This document shows positions 8,726 to 16,683 of a stretch of 64,000 bases of DNA, in pieces. Each line of letters starts with the position of its first letter. Positions within the stretch are counted from its first letter, which is position 1. The notes under the pieces are model-generated. The model was given only the letters and a program-made list of their open reading frames with translations, was not told the DNA's origin and did no database searches. The stretch is from Lachnospiraceae bacterium (GTDB lineage Bacteria > Bacillota > Clostridia > Lachnospirales > Lachnospiraceae). Where the stretch lies: positions 195,066 through 259,065 of the forward strand of contig JAAUZD010000023.1 in the NCBI GenBank assembly GCA_014804785.1, read 5' to 3'. The position numbers and the translations under genes are program-made.

Positions 8726-11227
8726 ATGAACAACAAACTATATAAGTTAATGAACTGGCCGAGAATTGAAGGAATCATTTATTCAGAGGAGGATAATCCT
8801 CATGAAATCTTAGGACCGCATATCACAGGAAAAAGCGTCCTGTTCCAGACCTTCTGGCCAGGAGCAAGCAAGGTCAGCATTCTCATTAAAGGTGATGACG
8901 ACAAACACGAGATGGAGATGGTAGATGAATCCGGTTACTTTGCATGTCTTCTTCCCGGAAAGATTCCGGATTGGTACGAGTATGAGGTACAATATGAGGA
9001 AGACATTGTAGTCCGTGCAAAGGATCCCTATAGATACAAGATTGGACTTACGAAAAATGATATTGAGAAGTTCAATGCAGGAATTCATTATTCGATATAC
9101 GAAAAACTAGGGGCGCACTTCATGGAAATTGACGGTGTACAGGGTACTTTTTTTGCTGTCTGGGCACCGAATGCAATACGGGTCAGCGTAGTGGGGGATT
9201 TTAATCATTGGGATGGCCGCGTTCACCAGATGAAAAGGAACCAGGAAGGCGGAATCTTTGAACTATTTATTCCCGATGCCATGCCTGGGGCATGCTACAA
9301 ATTTGAAATCAAAGTGAAGGGAGGTCTGACTTTCTTAAAAGCAGATCCCTATGCTTTTGGACAGCAGCTTCGCCCGGAAACAGCCTCGGTCATCCAGGAT
9401 ATTTCTTATGGATGGAAAGACAGCAAATGGATGAAGGAAAGAGGAAAACAACAGCAGGAAAATTCTCCCATCAGTGTATATGAATTATATCTTGGATCCT
9501 TTAAGAAAAACAGAGATACAGACGGCTATTTAAATTATAGGGAACTGGCGCCTGAAATTGTGAAATATATCAAGGACATGGGATATACCCATGTGGAACT
9601 GATGCCGATTATGGAGCATCCGCTGGATGCGTCATGGGGCTATCAGGTGATTGGCTACTATGCACCCACAGCAAGATATGGAACGGCGGAAGATTTCATG
9701 TATTTCGTGGACGCCCTTCACCAGGCTGGAATCGGGGTGATTTTGGACTGGGTTCCGGCGCATTTTCCCCGGGATACTTATGGTCTGTCACAGTTTGACG
9801 GCACATGTCTGTATGAGCATGCCGATCCAAGGCAGGGGGCGCACCCTCATTGGGGAACGTTGATTTATAATTACGGAAGACCGCAGGTGTCCAATTATCT
9901 GATTGCAAATGCACTTTACTGGGTGGAAAAATACCACGTTGACGGTATCCGTATGGATGCAGTGGCATCCATGCTTTACCTTGACTATGGAAAGAAAGAC
10001 GGAGAGTGGATCGCCAATATTTACGGCGGCAATGAAAATCTTGAAGCAATCGAGATGCTGAAGCATTTAAATTCCATCATGAAAAAGAGGAATCCGGATG
10101 TGCTTATGATTGCAGAGGAATCCACGGCATGGCCTAAGATTACAGGCAAAGTGGAAGAAGATGGACTTGGTTTTGACCTTAAGTGGAACATGGGATTTAT
10201 GAATGATTTCCTGTCCTATATCAGCTTTGATCCTTATTTCAGGGCACATCACCATGATGAGCTTACCTTTAGTATGATTTATGCCTACAGTGAAAATTTC
10301 ATGCTGGTATATTCCCATGATGAAGTGGTTCATGGAAAAGCAACTTTGATTGGTAAAATGCCGGGTGTTCTGGAGGACAAGTTTGCCAATCTGCGTATCA
10401 CCTACACATACATGATGACGCATCCCGGAAAGAAACTTTTATTTATGGGACAGGATATTGCGGAGTTCCGTGAATTCGACGAGACTAGGGAAACAGAGTG
10501 GGCATTGCTGCAGTATGACACCCATAAGGGAATCAACCGGCTGGTAAAGGATTTAAATGCTCTCTATAAAGAGAAACCGGCGTTACACGTACTGGATACA
10601 GAACCGGAAGGGTTTGAGTGGATTAACTGCATCTCTCCGGAAAAATGTATGGTCTCATTTATCAGGAAGTCCAAGAAAGAAGAGGAACTGCTTGTAGTTG
10701 TCGTAAACTTTGCGAATGTAGAGCAGGAATTTACCGTGGGAGTTCCGCTGGAGGGAAAATATAAAGAAATTTTAAATACCGATGCTAAGTGCTATGGCGG
10801 ACTGGGCAGGGTAAACGGAAGACCAATATTTGTGCAGGAAGAAGAGGTGGATGGAAGACCATATTCCTTTAAGATGACCAGCGCACCATTGTCCGCAAGT
10901 ATTTATTCTTATATTCCTTATACTGCAAAAGAAAGAATGCAGATAGAAAAGAAGAAAGCAAAGCTTGAGGCACAGATAAGGGCGGAAGAGGCAAAGAAAG
11001 AAGCGCAGGCAGCCAAAGAAGAAGCAGAAAGAGCAATGGAGGAAGCCAAGGAGGCAAAGCGACAGGCTGAAGAGGCAATGGAAAGAGCCAAAGAGGCAGA
11101 AAAAAGAGCTTTAGAAGAACAGAAGAAAGCACAGGATGAATTAAAGAAAGTTGAGGAGCTGCGCAAGGAAGAGGAGGAACTGAAGAAATCTGCTGACAAA
11201 AAAGGAAAAACTAAGGAGAAGGCTTAA
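8726..11227 (+). CDS. glgB: 1,4-alpha-glucan branching enzyme with a coiled-coil tail
   Basis: GlgB makes alpha-1,6 branches in glycogen in the cytosol. Residues 20-110 and 125-215 look like two CBM48-type modules (the second with FAVWAPNA and VVGDFNHWD). The GH13 barrel follows. Catalytic positions are visible: nucleophile D411 in VDGIRMDAVAS, acid E464 in MIAEEST, and YSHDEVVHGK near 529-538. The enzyme proper ends near residue 733 (ASIYSYIPYT), the normal family length. Residues 734-833 are an added run of Ala, Glu, Lys and Arg predicted to be a long single helix or coiled coil, which is not part of the enzyme family. The next gene starts on the base after the stop codon. No other glycogen gene is nearby. 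Confidence 0.95.
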   Translation: MNNKLYKLMNWPRIEGIIYSEEDNPHEILGPHITGKSVLFQTFWPGASKVSILIKGDDDKHEMEMVDESGYFACLLPGKIPDWYEYEVQYEEDIVVRAKDPYRYKIGLTKNDIEKFNAGIHYSIYEKLGAHFMEIDGVQGTFFAVWAPNAIRVSVVGDFNHWDGRVHQMKRNQEGGIFELFIPDAMPGACYKFEIKVKGGLTFLKADPYAFGQQLRPETASVIQDISYGWKDSKWMKERGKQQQENSPISVYELYLGSFKKNRDTDGYLNYRELAPEIVKYIKDMGYTHVELMPIMEHPLDASWGYQVIGYYAPTARYGTAEDFMYFVDALHQAGIGVILDWVPAHFPRDTYGLSQFDGTCLYEHADPRQGAHPHWGTLIYNYGRPQVSNYLIANALYWVEKYHVDGIRMDAVASMLYLDYGKKDGEWIANIYGGNENLEAIEMLKHLNSIMKKRNPDVLMIAEESTAWPKITGKVEEDGLGFDLKWNMGFMNDFLSYISFDPYFRAHHHDELTFSMIYAYSENFMLVYSHDEVVHGKATLIGKMPGVLEDKFANLRITYTYMMTHPGKKLLFMGQDIAEFREFDETRETEWALLQYDTHKGINRLVKDLNALYKEKPALHVLDTEPEGFEWINCISPEKCMVSFIRKSKKEEELLVVVVNFANVEQEFTVGVPLEGKYKEILNTDAKCYGGLGRVNGRPIFVQEEEVDGRPYSFKMTSAPLSASIYSYIPYTAKERMQIEKKKAKLEAQIRAEEAKKEAQAAKEEAERAMEEAKEAKRQAEEAMERAKEAEKRALEEQKKAQDELKKVEELRKEEEELKKSADKKGKTKEKA

Positions 11228-12079
11228 ATGGGAGCAGAGGCGCTTGAAAAAGAAGTAAATCCGGGAGTGATCGAGAATTTTTTACATCAGCTCCCGGAGC
11301 AGATTTTTCATCTCGGGCTCAGAGTCGTCCTGGCAGCTCTTGCGTTTCTAATCGGCATACAGCTGATTGGTCTGATGAGACGCATATTGAAAAAGACACT
11401 GGATAAAAGCCATGTGGATGACGGGGCAGTGCGTTTTATAGATTCCTTCGTAAAGTTCGGGCTGTATTTTGTTTTAATCCTTATGATTGCATCCAGTTTG
11501 GGCGTGGATGCTGCCAGTATCCTTGCCATACTGGGTTCAGCAAGTGTGGCAGTTGGTCTTGCCATACAAGGAAGCCTCAGTAACTTTGCGGGAGGCATCC
11601 TGCTTCTGGTACTGAAGCCCTTTGTAAAAGGAGATTATATTAAAGACGGGCTTGGAAACGAAGGCACGGTTGATGCTGTAGATATTTTTTACACGCAGAT
11701 TATTACACCCGAAAATAAAGTGATTGTACTGCCCAATGGCACGCTGGCAAACGGCACAATCACCAACTACACAAAGTGCAGCGAGCGCAGAATCGACATC
11801 CCGGTAGGAATCGCTTACGAGGAGGATATCAAAAAAGCCAGACAAGTCATTGAGAATGTCCTGACACAGACCCCTTCCGTCATTAAGGAGCAGGAAATCA
11901 GAGTCTTTGTGAATTCCTTAGGGGAGAGCAGCGTTAATCTGAACGTGAGATGCTGGACACTCCAAGCAGACTTCTGGACTACCAAATGGGAACTTACCGA
12001 ACAGATCAAATATGCACTGGATGAGGCAGATATTAGAATACCTTATCCACAGATGGATGTTCATGTAGATAAAGGATGA
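11228..12079 (+). CDS. MscS-family small-conductance mechanosensitive channel
   Basis: This is a 283-residue membrane channel that would release solutes under hypo-osmotic shock. It has three N-terminal membrane helices (about residues 25-50, 70-92 and 95-125). The third carries the Ala/Gly-rich pore pattern GSASVAVGLAIQGSLSNFAGG typical of MscS TM3. The cytosolic beta and alpha/beta vestibule domains follow (PFVKGDYI, VDAVDIFYT, LPNGTLANGTITNYT). It starts directly after the glgB stop codon, with the purine-rich glgB 3' end (AAGGAGAAGG) serving as ribosome site, so translation is coupled. A strong hairpin begins at its stop codon. Confidence 0.93.
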   Translation: MGAEALEKEVNPGVIENFLHQLPEQIFHLGLRVVLAALAFLIGIQLIGLMRRILKKTLDKSHVDDGAVRFIDSFVKFGLYFVLILMIASSLGVDAASILAILGSASVAVGLAIQGSLSNFAGGILLLVLKPFVKGDYIKDGLGNEGTVDAVDIFYTQIITPENKVIVLPNGTLANGTITNYTKCSERRIDIPVGIAYEEDIKKARQVIENVLTQTPSVIKEQEIRVFVNSLGESSVNLNVRCWTLQADFWTTKWELTEQIKYALDEADIRIPYPQMDVHVDKG

Positions 12080-12113
12080 GGGGCGATAAACCAACAGCAC
12101 ATCGCCCCTCATC
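12075..12113. terminator. Long perfect hairpin at the end of the MscS gene
   Basis: Thirteen-base perfect arms (12075-12087 and 12101-12113) with a 13-base loop; the gene's TGA lies in the left arm. There is no T tract after it, so it may act as a 3' stabilising structure or a weak terminator rather than a standard intrinsic terminator. Confidence 0.5.
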
Positions 12114-12182
12114 GTTCCGCCTTACCGCCCCTCAATACCAGTACCGCATCCACCATATCGCCCACACTTTTTTAAAAATATC

Positions 12183-12211
12183 TTGCAAAATATAGACGGT
12201 GACGTTATAAT
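12183..12211 (+). promoter_or_regulatory. Promoter for tRNA-Thr
   Basis: TTGCAA (12183-12188), a 17-base spacer and a consensus TATAAT (12206-12211) lie 12 bases before the first tRNA base. Confidence 0.8.
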
Positions 12212-12223
12212 GTTCTTTGTGAT

Positions 12224-12296
12224 GCTACTGTGGCTCAGTTGGTAGAGCAGCTGATTCGTAATCAGCAGGTCAGGGGTTCGAGTCCCCTCAGTAGCT
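12224..12296 (+). tRNA. tRNA-Thr (anticodon CGU)
   Basis: The sequence folds as a full cloverleaf: acceptor stem GCTACTG/CAGTAGC, D arm GCTC...GAGC, anticodon stem GCTGA/TCAGC with loop TTCGTAA, and T arm AGGGG/CCCCT with TTCGAGT. The anticodon CGT reads ACG (Thr). The 3' CCA is not encoded. It stands alone with its own promoter and terminator. Confidence 0.95.
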
Positions 12297-12298
12297 TT

Positions 12299-12328
12299 AA
12301 GCCGGCTTTATGAGCCGGTTCTTTTTTT
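12299..12328 (+). terminator. Terminator for tRNA-Thr
   Basis: A nine-base stem built on CCGGCT/AGCCGG with a five-base loop, followed by TTCTTTTTTT. It overlaps the 3' end of the convergent permease gene. Confidence 0.85.
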
Positions 12329-13159
12329 GTAAAAATGCTCGACCCATTGAATACATTGGTATAATCCCATTGCAATCACGCATAGAATAATAATGGAAGT
12401 AATGACCATATTAAGCTGGAACACTTGGGAACCATAAATGATCAGATATCCCAATCCCCGCCTGGCAGCAAGAAATTCACCGATGATTACACCGACCAGT
12501 GCCAGCCCGACATTTACCTTCATACTGCTTAAGATGATGGGAATACAGGAGGGCAGGACGACTTTATGGAAGGCATCAAAGCGGTTTCCGCCAAGGGTAT
12601 AAATCAGTTTTAGTTTTTCGTTGTCCACATGTTTGAAGCCCGTGTAAAGGCTGATAATCGACCCAAAGATTGCCACAGAAATACCTGCCACGATGATGGT
12701 GTTGATGCCTGTGCCGAGCCAGACAATAAACAGCGGTGCAAGGGCGGATTTCGGAAGACTGTTTAAAACTACCAGATAGGGTTCCGAAATTTCTGAAAGC
12801 GTCTTGGAATACCACAGCGAAGTAGCGATTATGATGGAGATAACTGTAATAAGCAAAAAGCTTAGCAGGGTCTCTAACAGGGTAATTCCGGTATGGGTAA
12901 AAAAGGATCCATCCATGACCATTTTGAGGAAGAAGGAAACAACCATGCTGGGACTGCTGAAAAAAAACGTGTCAATGATTTTGCATCTTCCTGCAGCCTC
13001 CCAGATAATAAGGAACAAGAACAGGACGAGCAGGCGCAGAAAAGTAACAATGTGATGATGCCTGTGATGGTTTTTGACATAAAGCTGCTGGGGAGTTGGC
13101 ATTTCCTTTTGACTTTTGGTATGTTGGGAAGCATGTTCAGTTTTCTTCATGATATTCAT
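12308..13159 (-). CDS. ABC transporter permease, NitT/TauT/SsuC type
   Basis: This is an inner-membrane permease of the family that imports sulfonates, nitrate or thiamine precursors. It has about six membrane helices and the family's EAA-like loop in the central part (GGNRFDAFHKVVLPSCIPIILSSMKVNVGLALVGVIIGEFLAARRGLG). The ATG at 13159 is chosen because GGAAGGAG sits 7 bases upstream; this gives 283 residues and a 23-base overlap with the ATPase gene. The cytosolic N-terminus is basic and histidine-rich (NHHRHHH before the first helix), which is not usual for the family. The substrate is not assigned: no periplasmic-type binding protein gene is adjacent. Confidence 0.88.
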   Translation of the reverse strand: MNIMKKTEHASQHTKSQKEMPTPQQLYVKNHHRHHHIVTFLRLLVLFLFLIIWEAAGRCKIIDTFFFSSPSMVVSFFLKMVMDGSFFTHTGITLLETLLSFLLITVISIIIATSLWYSKTLSEISEPYLVVLNSLPKSALAPLFIVWLGTGINTIIVAGISVAIFGSIISLYTGFKHVDNEKLKLIYTLGGNRFDAFHKVVLPSCIPIILSSMKVNVGLALVGVIIGEFLAARRGLGYLIIYGSQVFQLNMVITSIIILCVIAMGLYQCIQWVEHFYKKRTGS

Positions 13160-13907
13160 CAGAAATCTCCTTCCATAATAAAGTAAATAATTCCTGAAAC
13201 TCAGGGGCGCTTCTTGCCGCAAGAGGTGAATTCTCTTTCAATGTGAGATGGACTGGAATTTCTCTTTTTATGGTGGCAGGGCGTTTTTTCAGTACAAGAA
13301 TCCTGTCTGCTAAGGATATGGCTTCTGACAGGTCATGCGTGATCAATATGGCAGTGATGCCGGAAGCACGGATGATGTTTCCGATGTCAGCCGATACCAT
13401 AAGCCTGGTCTGATAGTCCAGTGCACTGAATGGTTCATCTAAAAGAAGAAGTCCTGGTTCCATGACCATAGTTCTTATGAGAGCAGCACGCTGCTTCATA
13501 CCTCCGGACAATTCTCCGGGTTTTTTATCCTTAAATTTCAGCAGCCCATAATCAGATAACAGTTTTAGTGCAAGTGCTTCTTTTTCGGGACTGAGTGTTT
13601 TCGTGATTTCTGGTCCCAGAAGGATGTTTTTCCAGATAGTACGCCATTCCAACAGATGATCCTGCTGAAGCATATAGCCAATCCGAACGGTATCCGGGTC
13701 GCTTAAAATGATTTTGCCGGACTCGGGGCGAAGGAGTCCGGCAATGATGGAGAGCAGTGTGGATTTACCGCAGCCGCTTGGTCCTACAATTGCAAGAAAT
13801 TCTCCCTTATCAACTTGAAAGGATATATGAGATAAAGCATTTGTTTCGCCATTTAAGTTATGATAAGAGAAACAGATGTCTTCACACGCAAGAATAGGCT
13901 GATTCAT
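13137..13907 (-). CDS. ABC transporter ATP-binding protein, NitT/TauT/SsuB type
   Basis: This is the ATPase that would drive the neighbouring permease. The 256-residue protein has Walker A GPSGCGKST near residue 41, the Q-loop LQQDHLLEWRTIWKN, the signature LSGGMKQRAALIRT, Walker B LLLLDEPFSALD and the switch histidine in ILITHDLSEA. The start has an AGGGAGG site upstream. It is the first gene of a two-gene operon transcribed divergently from argH. The missing binding protein means either a distant partner or a shared one. No thiamine, cobalamin or other riboswitch was seen in the 120 bases upstream. Confidence 0.92.
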   Translation of the reverse strand: MNQPILACEDICFSYHNLNGETNALSHISFQVDKGEFLAIVGPSGCGKSTLLSIIAGLLRPESGKIILSDPDTVRIGYMLQQDHLLEWRTIWKNILLGPEITKTLSPEKEALALKLLSDYGLLKFKDKKPGELSGGMKQRAALIRTMVMEPGLLLLDEPFSALDYQTRLMVSADIGNIIRASGITAILITHDLSEAISLADRILVLKKRPATIKREIPVHLTLKENSPLAARSAPEFQELFTLLWKEISDEYHEEN

Positions 13908-14008
13908 AGTTCCTCCCTTGATTACCTTCCTTATACATATAATCTATGCGCTTTCGACATTTATGTGTATAAAGTATGTTGCTTTTGCATTGGCTTTATA
14001 AGAAATGA

Positions 14009-14037
14009 TTGAAATGAGGCTTAAAATGTGATAGTAT
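14009..14037 (+). promoter_or_regulatory. Promoter for argH-asd
   Basis: TTGAAA (14009-14014), a 17-base spacer and TAGTAT (14032-14037). The start codon at 14028 lies within it and is therefore rejected in favour of 14070. Confidence 0.75.
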
Positions 14038-14069
14038 CAAATTCAGATTTAACATTGGAGGACGATACT

Positions 14070-15470
14070 ATGGCTCAGTTATGGGGAGGACGTTTTACCA
14101 AAGAAACGGACAGGCTAGTTTACGAATTTAATGCGTCTATTACCTTTGACAAGAAACTTTTTGAACAGGATATAGAGGGCAGCATTGCCCATGTGGTCAT
14201 GATGGAAAAACAGGGAATCATCTCCTGTGCGGAAAAGGACGCGATTGTAAAAGGATTGACGGGAATCCGCAGCGATGTTGAAGAGGGAAAACTTTCCATT
14301 ACAGATGAATATGAGGATATTCATAGCTTTGTAGAAGCGAATTTAATAGATAGAATCGGTGACGCTGGCAAGAAAATGCACACCGGAAGGAGCAGAAATG
14401 ATCAGGTGGCGCTTGATATGAAGCTTTACACAAGATCAGAGGTGCTGCAGGTCACAGCGCATCTTAAAGAATTGCTCGAGACATTGATGACAATCATGGA
14501 AAATAATCTTACGACCTATATGCCAGGATTTACCCATCTCCAAAAAGCGCAGCCGACGACGTTGGCACATCATATGGGCGCCTATTTTGAAATGTTTAAA
14601 AGGGATGTGCTGCGGCTTAGGGATCTCTATAAGAGAATGAATTATTCTCCTCTTGGAGCAGGCGCTTTTGCGGGAACGACTTATCCGCTGGACAGATTTT
14701 ATACATCAGCGCTTATGGGATTTGAAGGTCCGACGCTCAACAGCATGGACTCTGTGGCAGACAGAGATTATGTGATAGAATTTTTATCTGCACTTTCTAC
14801 TATCATGATGCACTTAAGCAGATTCTCTGAGGAAATCATCATCTGGAATTCCAACGAATATCGTTTTGTTGATATTGACGATAGCTTTTCAACGGGAAGC
14901 AGCATCATGCCCCAGAAAAAGAATCCTGATATCGCGGAACTGGTGCGGGGAAAGACAGGACGGGTTTACGGGGCACTGATGTCCATTCTTACCACAATGA
15001 AGGGGCTGCCTCTTGCTTATAATAAGGATATGCAGGAAGACAAGGAAGTCACTTTTGACGCCATAGAGACTGTAAAACAATGCCTGGTACTTTTTAATGG
15101 GATGCTTGCAACCATGAAGTTTAACAGTAAGGTTATGGAAGAAAGCGCGATGAAAGGATTTGCCAATGCCACAGATGCGGCAGATTATCTGGTAAATAAA
15201 GGGGTTCCGTTCCGGGATGCTCATGGTATTATCGGCAGGCTTGTGTTATACTGTATTGATAAAAACAGTAGTATTGACGCTCTTAGTCTTGAGGAATTAA
15301 AAGCAATCAGTCCGGTATTTGAGGCAGATATTTACGATGCAATCAGTTTAAAGAACTGTGTGGAGAGGAGACTGACTGTAGGTGCGCCGGGATCAAAAGC
15401 AATGGAAGAGGTCATTAAAATCAATAAGGATTTCCTGGCAGATATCTGGATCAAAGAAAATAAATTATAG
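14070..15470 (+). CDS. argH: Argininosuccinate lyase
   Basis: ArgH splits argininosuccinate into arginine and fumarate, the last step of arginine synthesis. The 466-residue protein starts AQLWGGRFTKETD as in the family. It contains the fumarase-superfamily signature GSSIMPQKKNPD near residue 280, with the catalytic serine loop, and THLQKAQPTTLAHH near residue 158. The ATG at 14070 has GGAGG upstream and follows the promoter. argG is not adjacent; the neighbour is asd, 25 bases downstream, so an arginine gene and an aspartate-family gene share a transcript. Confidence 0.96.
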   Translation: MAQLWGGRFTKETDRLVYEFNASITFDKKLFEQDIEGSIAHVVMMEKQGIISCAEKDAIVKGLTGIRSDVEEGKLSITDEYEDIHSFVEANLIDRIGDAGKKMHTGRSRNDQVALDMKLYTRSEVLQVTAHLKELLETLMTIMENNLTTYMPGFTHLQKAQPTTLAHHMGAYFEMFKRDVLRLRDLYKRMNYSPLGAGAFAGTTYPLDRFYTSALMGFEGPTLNSMDSVADRDYVIEFLSALSTIMMHLSRFSEEIIIWNSNEYRFVDIDDSFSTGSSIMPQKKNPDIAELVRGKTGRVYGALMSILTTMKGLPLAYNKDMQEDKEVTFDAIETVKQCLVLFNGMLATMKFNSKVMEESAMKGFANATDAADYLVNKGVPFRDAHGIIGRLVLYCIDKNSSIDALSLEELKAISPVFEADIYDAISLKNCVERRLTVGAPGSKAMEEVIKINKDFLADIWIKENKL

Positions 15471-15495
15471 GAAACATAAAGAGGAGATTGAAAAA

Positions 15496-16581
15496 ATGAG
15501 TGAAAAGATGAAAGTAGGTATTTTAGGCGGAACCGGTATGGTAGGACAGAGATTCATTTCTCTGCTTGAAAATCATCCATGGTTTGAGGTGACTACAATT
15601 GCTGCTAGTGAACGCTCAGCAGGAAAGACCTATCAAGAGGCTGTGGGCAATAGATGGAAAATGACAACACCTATGCCGGAGGCAGTAAAAGACCTTGTGG
15701 TCATGAATGTAAACGAAGTGGAAAAAGTGGCATCTGAAGTGGATTTTGTCTTCAGTGCAGTAGATATGACCAAGGAAGAAATCAAAAAGATTGAAGAGGC
15801 ATATGCAAAGACAGAGACCCCTGTGGTTTCCAACAATTCAGCACACCGCTGGACGCCTGACGTTCCTATGGTGGTGCCGGAGATCAATCCGGAGCATATG
15901 AAAGTCATTGATTTCCAGAGAAAGAGGCTGGGTACCACAAGAGGTTTTGTCGCAGTAAAACCTAACTGCTCCATCCAGAGTTATGCTCCTGTTCTTACCG
16001 CCTGGAAAGAATTTGAGCCTTATGAAGTGGTTGCAACCACATATCAGGCAATTTCTGGTGCAGGAAAGACATTTAAAGACTGGCCGGAAATGATTGAAAA
16101 TATTATTCCCTATATCGGCGGGGAAGAGGAAAAGAGTGAAAAAGAACCTCTCAGAATCTGGGGTGAAATAAAAGACGGCGTTATCGTGCCTGCATCCTCC
16201 CCGGTGATTACCTGCCAGTGTATCAGGGTTCCTGTGTTGAACGGACATACAGCAGCCGTATTCGTAAAATTTAGAAAGCAGCCTACCAAAGAACAACTGA
16301 TTGAAAAGCTGGTTTCTTTCAAAGGACTGCCACAGGAACTGAATCTTCCCAGTGCACCGAAGCAATTCATACAGTATATGGAAGAGGATAACAGACCGCA
16401 GGTAAAGCTGGATGTTGACTTTGAGAATGGAATGGGAATCAGTGTAGGCAGAATCCGCGAGGACAGCGTATATGACTGGAAGTTTGTAGGACTTTCCCAT
16501 AACACAGTTCGCGGCGCAGCAGGCGGCGCAGTACTCTGTGCAGAACTTTTAAAAGCACAGGGCTATATTACTAAAAAATAA
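15496..16581 (+). CDS. asd: Aspartate-semialdehyde dehydrogenase, archaeal/fungal-type
   Basis: Asd reduces aspartyl phosphate to aspartate semialdehyde, the branch point to lysine, diaminopimelate, threonine and methionine. The 361-residue protein has the NADP-binding GGTGMVGQRF at residues 10-19, the active-site cysteine in KPNCSIQS near residue 158, and SHNTVRGAAGGA near the C-terminus. The SNNSAHRW and VPEINPEH segments fit the archaeal/fungal-like subgroup rather than the E. coli-like one. The ATG at 15496 follows GAGGAG; an earlier in-frame ATG lies inside argH. Co-expression with argH is inferred from the 25-base gap. Confidence 0.93.
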   Translation: MSEKMKVGILGGTGMVGQRFISLLENHPWFEVTTIAASERSAGKTYQEAVGNRWKMTTPMPEAVKDLVVMNVNEVEKVASEVDFVFSAVDMTKEEIKKIEEAYAKTETPVVSNNSAHRWTPDVPMVVPEINPEHMKVIDFQRKRLGTTRGFVAVKPNCSIQSYAPVLTAWKEFEPYEVVATTYQAISGAGKTFKDWPEMIENIIPYIGGEEEKSEKEPLRIWGEIKDGVIVPASSPVITCQCIRVPVLNGHTAAVFVKFRKQPTKEQLIEKLVSFKGLPQELNLPSAPKQFIQYMEEDNRPQVKLDVDFENGMGISVGRIREDSVYDWKFVGLSHNTVRGAAGGAVLCAELLKAQGYITKK

Positions 16582-16587
16582 GATACA

Positions 16588-16660
16588 GGTAGTCAAACAC
16601 TCCGTCTAAGGTTAAGGTACGGAGATAACTATGCACGGACCGGAAGGTCCGTGCACGTAG
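16588..16660 (+). other. Structured leader of the GGDEF/EAL gene
   Basis: Two stems can form: CTCCGT (16602) with ACGGAG (16618), and a perfect ten-base stem closed by a GGAA tetraloop (arms 16632-16641 and 16646-16655). A short repeat GTAGTCAAA occurs on both sides. No T tract follows, so it is not an ordinary terminator for asd. It does not match the cyclic-di-GMP riboswitch consensus that I know. Confidence 0.45.
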
Positions 16661-16683
16661 TCAAAAGAAGGAGCAGGTATTTT

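Noticed and set aside
10869..11199. Reverse-strand frames rich in Leu, Ser and Ala under the glgB tail
   Set aside because: They are shadows of the repetitive Ala/Glu/Lys codons of the tail and have no ribosome site.
16588..16660. Cyclic-di-GMP riboswitch before the EAL gene
   Set aside because: Attractive by context, but the known class I and II core sequences are not present; kept only as an unassigned structure.
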